From contig DAORJK010000001.1 in the NCBI GenBank assembly GCA_035438985.1, forward strand, positions 434,001-498,000: a stretch of DNA of 64,000 bases. The letters are read 5' to 3'. This document shows positions 27,484 through 36,768 of this stretch, one piece after another. Source of the DNA: UBA4408 sp002389785 (GTDB lineage: Bacteria > Bacteroidota > Bacteroidia > UBA4408). The position numbers were made by a program, and so were the translations under genes. Every line of letters starts with the position of its first letter. Within the stretch, counting starts at the first letter, position 1. The notes under the pieces are model-generated. The model was not told the DNA's origin and ran no database searches. It worked only from the letters and a program-made list of their open reading frames with translations.

Positions 27484-28365
27484 ATGGTACAAAGCACTCA
27501 CTCAAGTATACAACCTTTACAAAGCTTTAGGGATGAAATCTTTTCTCCTCAGGCAGCGTCGCGCTATCATTTATCGCTTGAGTTATCGTATTCGGGTTTA
27601 AGTTATTGTGTACTAGATAAAGAAAAAAACAAGTATCTACTTTTTGAAAACTACTCCTTTCAAAAAATCAATACACCTGAATTATTAGCAAACGAACTTG
27701 TTAAACTAGTTGAACATACTGAATTATTAAGATTGTCATACAAATCGGTTAGCTTAAGTTTTAACACCTTAAAGTTCACTTTTGTGCCCGATGCTTTATA
27801 TGATTCGCTCTTAAGTAATGCCTATTTAAAATTTAATATTCCCTTATTGGATTCAGAATTAATTTTTACCGATTCTGTGAAAATATTGGAAACACATTGT
27901 GTATATGCCATTGATTCGAATTTGGTGGCCGCTATAACCCGACTATTTCCAGGAGTAAAAATAGTACATACTTTAAGCTCTTTGCTTGAAGTTACAGGTA
28001 TTGCTTATAAAAACTCCGCGAATAAAACATTGGTCATTCATTTACAGCAAAATCATTTTGAGTTGCTCGTAATGGAAGACAAGAAATTGTTGTTTGCCAA
28101 TATTTTTGCGTTTCAAACTGCAGAAGATTTTTTGTACTACACTTTATTTGTTTGTGAACAATTAAAATTAAACCCTGAAAGTATGGAGTTTAGAATAAAC
28201 GGTGAAGTAGAGAAAAACTCTGCAATTATTTTACTGCTAAGCAAATACGTACGCAATATAAAATTCGATAAACGCCCCGAAATGTTTGAATACAGTTATG
28301 TATTTGATTCGGTTCCTTCCCACTTTTATTTTAATCTTTTTAGCCAAGTATTGTGCGTATTATAA
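27484..28365 (+). CDS. DUF3822 family protein
   Basis: Using the ATG at 27484 it is 293 residues with no signal peptide, so it is cytoplasmic. The sequence (SLELSYSGLSYCVLDKEK, TLVIHLQQNHFELLVME) suggests an actin/ASKHA-like fold; that is an impression, not proven. It belongs to a Bacteroidota family typically found directly before rsmD, as here: its stop overlaps the rsmD GTG start by 13 bp. Function unknown; translational coupling suggests a ribosome- or RNA-linked role. Confidence 0.8.
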   Translation: MVQSTHSSIQPLQSFRDEIFSPQAASRYHLSLELSYSGLSYCVLDKEKNKYLLFENYSFQKINTPELLANELVKLVEHTELLRLSYKSVSLSFNTLKFTFVPDALYDSLLSNAYLKFNIPLLDSELIFTDSVKILETHCVYAIDSNLVAAITRLFPGVKIVHTLSSLLEVTGIAYKNSANKTLVIHLQQNHFELLVMEDKKLLFANIFAFQTAEDFLYYTLFVCEQLKLNPESMEFRINGEVEKNSAIILLLSKYVRNIKFDKRPEMFEYSYVFDSVPSHFYFNLFSQVLCVL

Positions 28366-28910
28366 GCGGTTCATTAAAGGGAAGAACAGTGATTGCTCCT
28401 TCCAATTTACCCACTCGGCCTACCACCGATTTTGCGAAAGAAGGCTTGTTTAATATGCTTCAATCGCGGCTTGATGTTGATTACTCCGAAATGGATGCGT
28501 TGGATCTTTTTTGTGGTACAGGAAACATCACTTACGAATTTGCATCAAGAGGTATGCGCTCGGTAACTTCGGTTGAGATTGACTTTAAGTGTTACGAATT
28601 TATTCAAAAGAGCTTAGTAAAATTTGATCTCACACAGTGTAGAATAATCCGTAATGATGTGTTTCTGTTTCTAAAAATATGTAAAATTAAATTTGATTTA
28701 ATATTTGCCGATCCTCCCTACGAAATGCCCAATATTTCAAAAATACATTCGTTGGTAGTTGAACGTGACTTGCTAAAACCCGGTGGTTTATTAATTATTG
28801 AGCATGGCGGTAAAACCAAACTGAATCATTTGATGCATTTTATTGAGGCACGAAACTATGGGAATGTGCATTTCAGCATTTTTAAAATAGATGAACCACC
28901 CGCAAAATAA
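28353..28910 (+). CDS. rsmD: 16S rRNA (guanine(966)-N2)-methyltransferase
   Basis: Methylates G966 of 16S rRNA in the small subunit. The 185 residues start at a GTG (28353) giving MRIISGSLKGR, the usual start, and include RPTTDFAKEGLFNML. The SAM-binding LDLFCGTGNITYEFASRG and the N2-methyltransferase motif FADPPYE are present. It overlaps DUF3822 by 13 bp and the next gene by 20 bp. Confidence 0.94.
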   Translation: MRIISGSLKGRTVIAPSNLPTRPTTDFAKEGLFNMLQSRLDVDYSEMDALDLFCGTGNITYEFASRGMRSVTSVEIDFKCYEFIQKSLVKFDLTQCRIIRNDVFLFLKICKIKFDLIFADPPYEMPNISKIHSLVVERDLLKPGGLLIIEHGGKTKLNHLMHFIEARNYGNVHFSIFKIDEPPAK

Positions 28911-30003
28911 ATTTTCCAACTTACTTTTAAAACTGGAACAAAAAACAAATCTAGCATTTGTTGCATGCGTTATTGGTTTGTTTTTTCTGGGATTATCGAT
29001 GTTGTTTTGCACTCCATCATTTGAGCCCATGTATCATGGCAAAGTTTACTCAGAGCTTTCTAACAATCCCTTTGATTGGGATGCCAACTCTTCGCTTCAA
29101 TACCGCATACTTGCACCTTTGATTGGATTTATGTTGCAACTGCGTGGAACTTCATTTTTGTATTTACCCTTACTTTTTTTGTGGTTCTGGTTGTCTACTG
29201 TATACTTTGTATTCCGAAAAAAACGAGTTACGCCCACTATATCAATTATTATGACAAGCTTACTTGCCTTATCGTGCACTCTTTTCATTCCATTGATATC
29301 GCCCGGTTATACAGACTCGGTGTCGTACTTTTTTTTGTTTATCGCCTTCTTTTATTTTGAAGATTTTACCTTGCCATCCAATCGTATTAAAAGTGTTGTC
29401 TGTTTTATCTTGGCCATGTTTAATCACGAAAGTAGCTTTTTCCTATTCCCGGCATTACTAGTGTATCATCAAACTTTGGGAGGAACAAAATCAGTTAATT
29501 TTCGAGAATTATTGCACTTCTCAGGTATATTCATTCTAGGTTTTATACCCTATATAGCATTTCGCTATTGGATTTCTTCGAATACTACAGTTGAATACAG
29601 TGCGTCATTTTATTTTACTGATGCGAATATTAAAACCTGTTTAGATGCACTTAGATGGGCGCCAGTGGGATTGTTTTTTACTTTCAAATTATTTTGGGTA
29701 TTTCCAATTTTGTATACGGTTCACTTACTTAGAACCAAAAATTTTACACCCCTTATTTTGTTAGCAAGCATATTTGTTTTTTCGATGCTGCAATTGTTAA
29801 TTGCATACGATGTAAGCAGAATGTTGTGTTTGATGTTTCCATTACTTTTGTATTCGGCTTTAGGGTGTAATACCCATTGGGGAAGTCAAAAATTTGTAAT
29901 GGTTTCGATTGGTTTAGTGTTTTTAAATTTACTACTTCCTTCCTATTTTGCCAGTAAAGACGGACTGCATGCTTTGATCCCCATTTTTATGAATCAGAAT
30001 TGA
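28891..30003 (+). CDS. multi-pass inner-membrane protein, unknown
   Basis: The 370-residue protein has about eight to ten hydrophobic helices and polar loops, including FDWDANSSLQYRILAPLIGF and SPGYTDSVSYFFLFIAFFYF. The layout resembles GT-C/EpsG-like polytopic proteins, but I see no diagnostic catalytic motif. Its ATG lies 20 bp inside the end of rsmD, so it is likely translationally coupled despite having no obvious functional link. Confidence 0.7.
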   Translation: MNHPQNKFSNLLLKLEQKTNLAFVACVIGLFFLGLSMLFCTPSFEPMYHGKVYSELSNNPFDWDANSSLQYRILAPLIGFMLQLRGTSFLYLPLLFLWFWLSTVYFVFRKKRVTPTISIIMTSLLALSCTLFIPLISPGYTDSVSYFFLFIAFFYFEDFTLPSNRIKSVVCFILAMFNHESSFFLFPALLVYHQTLGGTKSVNFRELLHFSGIFILGFIPYIAFRYWISSNTTVEYSASFYFTDANIKTCLDALRWAPVGLFFTFKLFWVFPILYTVHLLRTKNFTPLILLASIFVFSMLQLLIAYDVSRMLCLMFPLLLYSALGCNTHWGSQKFVMVSIGLVFLNLLLPSYFASKDGLHALIPIFMNQN

Positions 30004-30065
30004 TATCAAAAATGGATCTTTCAGATAAACATATGGCTCTATTTAACGCTAAGAACAAACCATAA

Positions 30066-30081
30066 TATTTTTGTATTTTTG
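30066..30081 (+). promoter_or_regulatory. candidate -7 boxes upstream of coaD
   Basis: Two adjacent exact TAnnTTTG matches, TATTTTTG at 30066-30073 and again at 30074-30081. No TTG partner at good spacing was found, so support is partial. They lie about 120-135 bases before the coaD ATG. Confidence 0.3.
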
Positions 30082-30200
30082 ATAGTCACATAACCATTGA
30101 AAAAACACATGCATGTTGAAAGTTATAAAAACGATTGCTTACATTTCTTGTATTTCAACATAATTTAAATCGACACCTTAACTACTTAACTATTCGCCCA

Positions 30201-30659
30201 ATGAAAAGAATTGCACTGTTTCCGGGATCATTTGACCCAATTACAAAAGGTCATGAAGCAATTGTAAAGAGAGGATTAAAACTATTTGACGAGATAATAG
30301 TTGCCGTTGGTATTAACAGTAACAAGCAGAACTTTTTTGATCTTGAAAAAAGAAAACAGATGGTAGCCCAAACCTTTAAATCACATAAAAATGTACGCAT
30401 CGAAAGTTACGAAGGTTTAACCATTGATTTTTGTAAAAAGATGAAGGCCAATTTTATTTTGAGAGGTTTAAGAAGTAATGCCGATTTTGAATACGAAACA
30501 AACATTGCACAAATGAATTCAGCATTGAGTCCAACTATTGAAACAGTTTTTATTTTAACCTCTCCTGAATTGTCTGCCATTAGTTCAACTGTTGTGCGTG
30601 ATGTACTGCGCTACAAAGGAAACGCTACTCAGTTTTTACCTCAAAATGTAAGGGTGTAG
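30201..30659 (+). CDS. coaD: phosphopantetheine adenylyltransferase
   Basis: Fourth step of CoA synthesis from pantothenate. The frame extends up to 30135, but the ATG at 30201 gives the canonical start MKRIALFPGSFDPITKGH (152 residues), with the nucleotidyltransferase TxGH motif. FILRGLRSNADFEYE and the C-terminal ISSTVVRDV are also typical. The next gene starts directly after its stop. Confidence 0.96.
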   Translation: MKRIALFPGSFDPITKGHEAIVKRGLKLFDEIIVAVGINSNKQNFFDLEKRKQMVAQTFKSHKNVRIESYEGLTIDFCKKMKANFILRGLRSNADFEYETNIAQMNSALSPTIETVFILTSPELSAISSTVVRDVLRYKGNATQFLPQNVRV

Positions 30660-32057
30660 ATGATGCGTTCTTCCTGGCATGCGCTTCTAATTTTTCTGCT
30701 TTTGTTTATTACGGTTACTACAAAAGCCCAGCAATCGTTGATTGCCGGCAAGGCACTTACTTATGCCGGTCAAACTTTAAAGGTTTATGTTTATTCAGAT
30801 TTTTTAACACTAAGAGAAAAATTAATCGCGAAAACAAAAATTGATGCTGCCGGAAATTTTAAAGTTACAATTCCGATTAACTACACTCAGTTTATTTTTA
30901 TTAAGACAGATATTTCGCGCAGTAGTTTTTATGTAGAACCTTCAAAAAACTATTTTGTTTCAATACCCAAATTAGCTCCCGAGGAAATACCTTCCTTAGG
31001 TGTTCAAGGTTATGCACCAATTAAAATAAGCAGCGCTGATTCGATGGAGCTGAATACATTAATTTCAAAATTTGAAGATTATCTAGACAACTTTTACAAA
31101 AAAAATCTTGCATTAATAGCGCGCAAAGCAATTAAAAAAGAAGCCTCACTATTTAGATCAGCGCTTGAAAAGAGGTTTAGCCATGTTTCAAACACTTACT
31201 TTAAATCCTATATTAAATACAAGCTTGCGACATTGGAAGCTGCAGGAGGTTCAAGTAAACTACATCTATATAAAACTTATTTTTCTTCTACTATTCAATA
31301 CAGTAGCCTCGAATACATGCAATTTTTTAGTCAAACATATACACGTTATTTAAAACAGTTAGCCGGAACAACCAAAGGTAGTGCTATTGAACCCGCAATT
31401 TCTTCCAAGAAAAATTATGCCGCGGCAATGAAAGGAATTCAAAAAGCAGATACCTTATTTTCAAATGATACACTATGTGAATTACTCTTGCTGAAAGGCT
31501 TAAATGAATATTATTATCAACCAAAAAGCAATAAACGAAGTATTGAATCCCTGTTGAGTTATATTGAAAAAAATGGAAAAGGTGCAGAAAATAAAAAAAT
31601 TGCACACAATACTTTAGCCTTGTTAACGCTGCTTACAGCCGGTACACAATCACCCGGATTCTCACTACCGGATGCAAGAGGTAAATTGGTTCGTCTGTCA
31701 GATTTTAAAGGGAAATATGTGTATTTAGATTTTTGGGCAACTTGGTGTTTACCTTGTTTACAAGAATTGAAATTAAAGCAGGCACTTTTTGAAAAATACG
31801 GCGAGGATATAGTTTTTGTAAGTATTTCGATAGATAAGACTGCATCAATTATGAATTCTTATTTACTAAAAAACAAACAACTTACTTCAGTTTTTTTATT
31901 TGGCGGAGCTTCTGAAACCTTATTAGATGACTACAACATAAAAGCTATTCCAACTTATTTTTTACTCGACAGAGAAGGTGACATTATAGAATCACCGGCC
32001 AAAAAGCCGAGCGAAAACGCTGAGTTGGTTTTTAAATCTTTGCTTAAAATAAATTAG
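30660..32057 (+). CDS. TlpA-like thiol-disulfide oxidoreductase with DUF4369-like N-terminus
   Basis: The 465-residue exported protein has a signal peptide (to about TKAQ), a beta-rich N-terminal region (25-120), a helical middle and a C-terminal thioredoxin fold from about residue 330 (PGFSLPDARGKLVRLSDFKG). The active site is WATWCLPC (Cys363, Cys366). It probably reduces or isomerises disulfides in the periplasm. Its ATG is immediately adjacent to the coaD stop. The 3' end interlocks by 4 bp with convergent pdxJ. Confidence 0.88.
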   Translation: MMRSSWHALLIFLLLFITVTTKAQQSLIAGKALTYAGQTLKVYVYSDFLTLREKLIAKTKIDAAGNFKVTIPINYTQFIFIKTDISRSSFYVEPSKNYFVSIPKLAPEEIPSLGVQGYAPIKISSADSMELNTLISKFEDYLDNFYKKNLALIARKAIKKEASLFRSALEKRFSHVSNTYFKSYIKYKLATLEAAGGSSKLHLYKTYFSSTIQYSSLEYMQFFSQTYTRYLKQLAGTTKGSAIEPAISSKKNYAAAMKGIQKADTLFSNDTLCELLLLKGLNEYYYQPKSNKRSIESLLSYIEKNGKGAENKKIAHNTLALLTLLTAGTQSPGFSLPDARGKLVRLSDFKGKYVYLDFWATWCLPCLQELKLKQALFEKYGEDIVFVSISIDKTASIMNSYLLKNKQLTSVFLFGGASETLLDDYNIKAIPTYFLLDREGDIIESPAKKPSENAELVFKSLLKIN

Positions 32058-32767
32058 TTTAGTTGTCGAAGATATAATTGAATCGTGTTTTCGATTCCAA
32101 GGTACAATGCTTCTGAAATTAAAGCGTGCCCAATAGAAACTTCAAGTAGTCCCGGAACGTTTTTTGAAAAATAGTGTACATTTTCAAGACTCAAATCATG
32201 TCCGGCATTTACACCTAATCCTACCTCGTTTGCGCGCAAAGCAGCTTGTTTAAATGTTTCAATAGAAACTTCACGATTGCGTTGGAAATTTTTCGCATAC
32301 GACTCGGTATATAATTCTATACGATCTGTTCCTGTTTGAGCTGCTTCAGAAATATTATCCAAATTAGTATCAACAAAAAGAGAGGTGCGAATATTGGCTT
32401 TGTTAAAAACGGCTATCACTTCTTTCAAAAATCCGAACTGCTCATTTATCTTCCAGCCAGCATTCGAAGTTAGCACATTCGGAGGATCTGGAACCAATGT
32501 AACTTGGGCAGGTTTCACATTTAAAACCAATGAGATAAAATCGTCGGTTGGATAGCCTTCAATGTTAAATTCAGTCGTTAGTACCGAGTGTAAATCAAGT
32601 ACATCCTGATAGCGAATATGACGTTGGTCCGGTCGAGGATGTACGGTAATTCCTTGCGCTCCGAATCGTTCACAATCGAGTGCAAATTTAACAACATCGG
32701 GGACATTGCCTCCTCGGGCATTCCTCAAGGTTGCAATCTTATTTATATTTACACTAAGTTTTGTCAT
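32054..32767 (-). CDS. pdxJ: pyridoxine 5'-phosphate synthase
   Basis: Condenses 1-deoxyxylulose 5-phosphate with 3-amino-2-oxopropyl phosphate to make PNP in DXP-dependent vitamin B6 synthesis. The 237-residue TIM barrel begins LSVNINKIATLRNARGG and has ITVHPRPDQRHI, FDVDTNL-like SLFVDTNLD, RIELYTESYA and GHDLSLENV. Length is standard. It lies 12 bp downstream of the DISM phosphatase gene on the same strand. Confidence 0.96.
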   Translation of the reverse strand: MTKLSVNINKIATLRNARGGNVPDVVKFALDCERFGAQGITVHPRPDQRHIRYQDVLDLHSVLTTEFNIEGYPTDDFISLVLNVKPAQVTLVPDPPNVLTSNAGWKINEQFGFLKEVIAVFNKANIRTSLFVDTNLDNISEAAQTGTDRIELYTESYAKNFQRNREVSIETFKQAALRANEVGLGVNAGHDLSLENVHYFSKNVPGLLEVSIGHALISEALYLGIENTIQLYLRQLN

Positions 32768-32779
32768 TTGTCATGATGC

Positions 32780-34885
32780 TTATAAACGTATTCCAATAAC
32801 CAGTACATCGTCGACTTGTTTAAGTGAGCCCATCCATGAAATTAAGTTTGAATGAATCTCGCTTTTTTGCTTGTCTAGAGGTAAAGATGCTATTCGGCTA
32901 AAAAGTAGTCGCAAATTTTTTGACATAAACTTTTTACCCTTTTCACCCCCAAACTGATCGGCATAGCCATCTGAAAATATATAAATCATATCATTGCTTT
33001 GATAGTTGATATAAGCATCTTCAAAAACCTTTTCGTTACCTGCTAAAAATCCACCTACTGAAAAAATTGAACTTTTGTATTCAATCAATTCATTGTTTCG
33101 AACAAGGTACAAAGGGCGTGATGCTCCTGAATAGATGAGCTCTTTTTTGCTAGCATCAATGCTACAAATAGCCATGTCCATACCATCGCGGTTTGAGCTA
33201 ATATCGCCACGCTGTTTTAATGATTCAAGGATATTGACATCCATTTGTTTCATTATTTGGGAAGGCAAAGTTTGGCCCAAATCATTTACAACTTTATTTA
33301 AAAGAGTAGTACCCACCATGCTCATAAAAGCTCCCGGTACACCATGTCCCGTGCAATCAACTGCAGCAATGATAAATTTATTATCGCGGAATTCATACCA
33401 GTAAAAATCACCGCTAACAATGTCGCGGGGTTTAAAATAAATAAACATTGGGAATTGCAGTTCTCCGGTATCTTCCGGAGGCAGTATTGCTTGCTGAATT
33501 CTTTTAGCATAGTTAATGCTATCGGTGATATCCTTATTCTTTTCAGCAATTATTTTTGTTTGTTCCTTGATTTCTAGTGTTCGTTCAAGTACTTTATTCT
33601 CTAATTCTATATTCCGCTCGATTTGAGATTTATTGTTTTCCTTTAATTGTTCGAGTAACAATTCTTGCACCATTTGCTTTTCTTCCTTAAGCGTTTTCAC
33701 ATTTTCGGCCAAAGCAAATGAAAGAAATATAATTTCAATAGCAGATCCAATCTGAATACCATACTCGGTAATAAATATCCGTGGTAAGTAACCAAAATTC
33801 TTGAGCATCGCCAGCAATACTCCTAAAATTAATAAGGTAAATGCAATTAAAAAATAGCGTGCAGACTTTTGCCTTTTTCTGAAAACAATAATTGCAGTTA
33901 CCAACACCAGTGAATTCGCAATTAGTGCGATAAAATTAAGCGATTTAAGGCTCCATGAATAAAAAGGATTATTAAATAAACTCATAAAATGCAGCACTGC
34001 ATCAGCAATTGCTAAAAATGAAATAACCTGATGTACAGCAGGTGCCAACTTTTTTGTTTGTAATAATTGCTGAGAAAATAACAGTAAGAAAAACACTGCA
34101 AATGAGCCTGACATAGGAATAATGTGATTTGCCAACCAAGGATTATTGGGCCATAAATACTGAAATGCCAATCCATCCAATGAAAATTGAAAAATCCCGA
34201 TTCCGGTAATGTAAAGCAGGTAATAAAAATTCACCTTTTCTTTTAGCGAAATGCCAAGGAAAAAAGATAAAAAAAATGCGAAAATGAGAATTCCGTAATA
34301 GACTCCTAAAACTACCAGTTCAGCATAATCACGCTTTACCCAATCAAGCGTATTTAATACATTCACAGGAAAACTTGTAGCTTCGCCATTGCAGCGTATA
34401 TGTGCATAAACAACTTTTTGCTCGCCTTCGGAAAAATCCATATCAAATAAAAAGTTTTTATGCAGAATGCTTCGTTTACTGAATGGATAATGGTCGCCTA
34501 CGCTGTGCTTTTGATAGTTGCCATTTTTAGCAGGTACATATACTTCCAACAGGTTCAAAAAAGGATAGGGAATTTCAAGCCAGTATTTGCCTGCTTCCGC
34601 TGTATTTTTAACTGTTAATCGAAACCAAAAAGAGGAATTGGTAAAGCCAAAATTAGGCTCGTCTGATGAATTGTGAAATTGGAATTTTTTTGAATATAAA
34701 TCGGTTCTTACATCTGAAAAATCAAGCGTGTCAGCTATGTCTTCGAGAATATATAAAGCTGAAGAAGCAGAAATTTTTGACTGATTTTGGGGCAACAATA
34801 TAGCGGTATTCTCTGCAAATAATTCATGTGAAATTTGCAGAAATAAAACCGTAAATACCACCAGCCGAAAAAGCCCTTTACTCAT
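32780..34885 (-). CDS. 7TMR-DISM sensor with SpoIIE/PP2C phosphatase output
   Basis: The 701-residue protein has a signal peptide (1-24), an extracytoplasmic DISMED2 domain (about 30-180), seven TM helices (about 185-395) and a coiled coil (about 400-455). A SpoIIE-type PP2C domain follows (about 460-701), with FKPRDIVSGDFYWYE, AVDCTGHGVPGAFMSMVG and YIFSDGYADQFGG. It should dephosphorylate a partner such as an anti-sigma antagonist in response to an external ligand. No anti-sigma or STAS gene is adjacent. Confidence 0.9.
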   Translation of the reverse strand: MSKGLFRLVVFTVLFLQISHELFAENTAILLPQNQSKISASSALYILEDIADTLDFSDVRTDLYSKKFQFHNSSDEPNFGFTNSSFWFRLTVKNTAEAGKYWLEIPYPFLNLLEVYVPAKNGNYQKHSVGDHYPFSKRSILHKNFLFDMDFSEGEQKVVYAHIRCNGEATSFPVNVLNTLDWVKRDYAELVVLGVYYGILIFAFFLSFFLGISLKEKVNFYYLLYITGIGIFQFSLDGLAFQYLWPNNPWLANHIIPMSGSFAVFFLLLFSQQLLQTKKLAPAVHQVISFLAIADAVLHFMSLFNNPFYSWSLKSLNFIALIANSLVLVTAIIVFRKRQKSARYFLIAFTLLILGVLLAMLKNFGYLPRIFITEYGIQIGSAIEIIFLSFALAENVKTLKEEKQMVQELLLEQLKENNKSQIERNIELENKVLERTLEIKEQTKIIAEKNKDITDSINYAKRIQQAILPPEDTGELQFPMFIYFKPRDIVSGDFYWYEFRDNKFIIAAVDCTGHGVPGAFMSMVGTTLLNKVVNDLGQTLPSQIMKQMDVNILESLKQRGDISSNRDGMDMAICSIDASKKELIYSGASRPLYLVRNNELIEYKSSIFSVGGFLAGNEKVFEDAYINYQSNDMIYIFSDGYADQFGGEKGKKFMSKNLRLLFSRIASLPLDKQKSEIHSNLISWMGSLKQVDDVLVIGIRL

Positions 34886-35020
34886 GCTTACACCAAATTA
34901 GTACCAGTCAAACATACTAAATAAATTAATTAAAAAAGGACCTTGAATTTATTCTTCCAAATGCAATTGAAACAATAGCATTTTATGCGAAAAGTATCCA
35001 ATTAATCGCTTTAATCTAAC

Positions 35021-35028
35021 TAACTTTG
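35021..35028 (+). promoter_or_regulatory. candidate -7 box upstream of the DUF1003 gene
   Basis: TAACTTTG matches TAnnTTTG exactly, 85 bases before the ATG at 35114. No TTG partner is visible at the right distance. Confidence 0.25.
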
Positions 35029-35113
35029 TTTTACAGAAAATTTGTTTACACAACTAGTTATTTCTTGAAAATGAACTAGAGGTGTGCTGTGTAAAAATTA
35101 AAACCTATTTAGT

Positions 35114-35665
35114 ATGAAAACATCGACCGACACATTTCTGGATGAACTGTTAACCACACAAAATGTCCAATTAAAAAAATTAAATAAAATTGTTAGTGAT
35201 TCAATTAAAGAAGAAGAGTTACTCGTACAAAATCTATCCATGGGTATTGATGAGCCGCTCAACACTTCAGAAAGGTTAGCCGATAAGGTAGCTACATTTG
35301 GTGGTTCATGGAAATTTATCATTCTATTTATGCTGGTGCTGGTTGTTTGGATTTTGATAAACACAGTCTTTCTGATGGATAAAGCATTTGATCCCTATCC
35401 ATTTATTTTGATGAATTTAATCTTATCATGTATAGCTGCATTGCAGGCTCCCATCATTATGATGAGTCAAAACCGAAAGGAAACCAAAGACCGGAAACGT
35501 TCTGAAAACGACTATTTAATAAACTTAAAAGCTGAAATTGAAATAAGAACTTTGCACCAAAAAGTAAACTTATTGATGAAAGATGAACTTGAAAGTTTAT
35601 TTAAAATTCAGAAGCTACAGACCGAAATGTTACAACGAATTGAATCAAAATTAAATGCTGATTAA
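35114..35665 (+). CDS. DUF1003 membrane protein
   Basis: The 183-residue protein has two TM helices (about 72-92 and 100-120) with the DUF1003 signature: LADKVATFGGSWKFII, then DPYPFILMNLILSCIAALQAP and IMMSQNR. A cytoplasmic coiled-coil tail follows (about 130-183). Function unknown. It is separated from the convergent polyprenyl synthase gene by one base. Confidence 0.88.
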   Translation: MKTSTDTFLDELLTTQNVQLKKLNKIVSDSIKEEELLVQNLSMGIDEPLNTSERLADKVATFGGSWKFIILFMLVLVVWILINTVFLMDKAFDPYPFILMNLILSCIAALQAPIIMMSQNRKETKDRKRSENDYLINLKAEIEIRTLHQKVNLLMKDELESLFKIQKLQTEMLQRIESKLNAD

Positions 35666-35666
35666 T

Positions 35667-36638
35667 TTACTTTTTTCGATTCACTGTGTACAACACCAAA
35701 TTTTCGAGTGCTTCGCGCGCAGCTGATGCTGGAAAAGTTTTAAGAAGTTGTATTGCTTGCTCTTTTAATTCATGCATTTTTGTTTCGGCATACTTTATAC
35801 CTCCGCTTTTATACACAAAATCTATAACCTCTTTCACTCTTTTTGGATCGTTGTTGTTGTTTTTTACTGCATTAATAATTCGTCTTTTCTCTAGCCATGA
35901 AGCTTGTTGAAGGGAGTAAATAAGTGGCAAGGTCATTTTCTTTTCTTTGATATCACTACCTGTAGGCTTTCCAATATCTGCAGTTCCATAATCAAATAAG
36001 TCGTCTTTTATCTGAAAAGCAATACCAACCAATTCACCAAACTTACGCATGGCTTCAGTCTTATCTGCAGAAGCTCCAACCGAGTGGCTTCCACCGGCAC
36101 AGCAGGAAGCAATAAGGGAAGCTGTTTTTTTACGTATAATTTCAAAATAAATGGGTTCTTCAATATCCAGCTTCCGTGCTTTTTCAATTTGCAACAACTC
36201 GCCTTCACTCATTTCACGCACAGCAGTAGAAACTATTTTGAGTAATTCAAAATCATTGTTGTCAAGTGAAAGCAACAAACCCTTTGAGAGTAAATAATCA
36301 CCCACCAATACTGCAATTTTATTTTTCCATAATGCATTGATAGAAAAAAATCCTCTTCTTTCATTACTATCGTCTACAACATCATCGTGTACTAATGTTG
36401 CCGTATGCAGCAATTCAATTAAAGAGGCGGCACGGTAGGTAGAATCATTCACTTCGCCATTCACTTTTGCGCATAAAAACACAAACAATGGTCGTATTTG
36501 CTTTCCCTTCCTTTTAACAATATAATGGGTAATTTTATCCAACAGCGGAACCGAACTAGCCATGAATGTTTTAAACTTTTGTTCAAACAAATTCATTTCA
36601 GTTTCAACCGGTTGCCTTATTTGCTCGATGCTATGCAT
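35667..36638 (-). CDS. long-chain polyprenyl diphosphate synthase
   Basis: Extends allylic diphosphates with IPP, for example to an octaprenyl chain for quinones. I take the ATG at 36638 (MHSIEQIRQPVETE, 323 residues); the TTG at 36659 further upstream lies inside a -7 promoter box. Both Asp-rich motifs are present: LVHDDVVDDSNERRG and FQIKDDLFDYG. Chain length cannot be read confidently by eye. It might also supply the prenyl donor for the GGGP synthase at 39191. Confidence 0.93.
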   Translation of the reverse strand: MHSIEQIRQPVETEMNLFEQKFKTFMASSVPLLDKITHYIVKRKGKQIRPLFVFLCAKVNGEVNDSTYRAASLIELLHTATLVHDDVVDDSNERRGFFSINALWKNKIAVLVGDYLLSKGLLLSLDNNDFELLKIVSTAVREMSEGELLQIEKARKLDIEEPIYFEIIRKKTASLIASCCAGGSHSVGASADKTEAMRKFGELVGIAFQIKDDLFDYGTADIGKPTGSDIKEKKMTLPLIYSLQQASWLEKRRIINAVKNNNNDPKRVKEVIDFVYKSGGIKYAETKMHELKEQAIQLLKTFPASAAREALENLVLYTVNRKK

Positions 36639-36656
36639 ATACTTGTTGGTGGGCTT

Positions 36657-36664
36657 CAAAAGTA
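36657..36664 (-). promoter_or_regulatory. -7 box of the polyprenyl synthase gene
   Basis: The minus strand reads TACTTTTG from 36664 to 36657, an exact TAnnTTTG, 18 bases before the ATG at 36638. The closest upstream TTG is 25 bases away, a little beyond the usual spacing. Confidence 0.45.
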
Positions 36665-36722
36665 GAAAATTATTTGGTTCCGGTTAGCGCAATAAATCTT
36701 TACCAAAACAATAAAAATCGAC

Positions 36723-36750
36723 TTGATACATCATAAAATAAATAGCTTTG
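36723..36750 (+). promoter_or_regulatory. promoter of the amidohydrolase gene
   Basis: TTG at 36723-36725, 17 bases, then TAGCTTTG at 36743-36750, a full match to the Bacteroidota consensus. It ends 18 bases before the ATG at 36769. An in-frame TTG codon at 36748 lies within the box and so is unlikely to be translated. Confidence 0.6.
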
Positions 36751-36768
36751 CAAAACCTAACATTGCAG

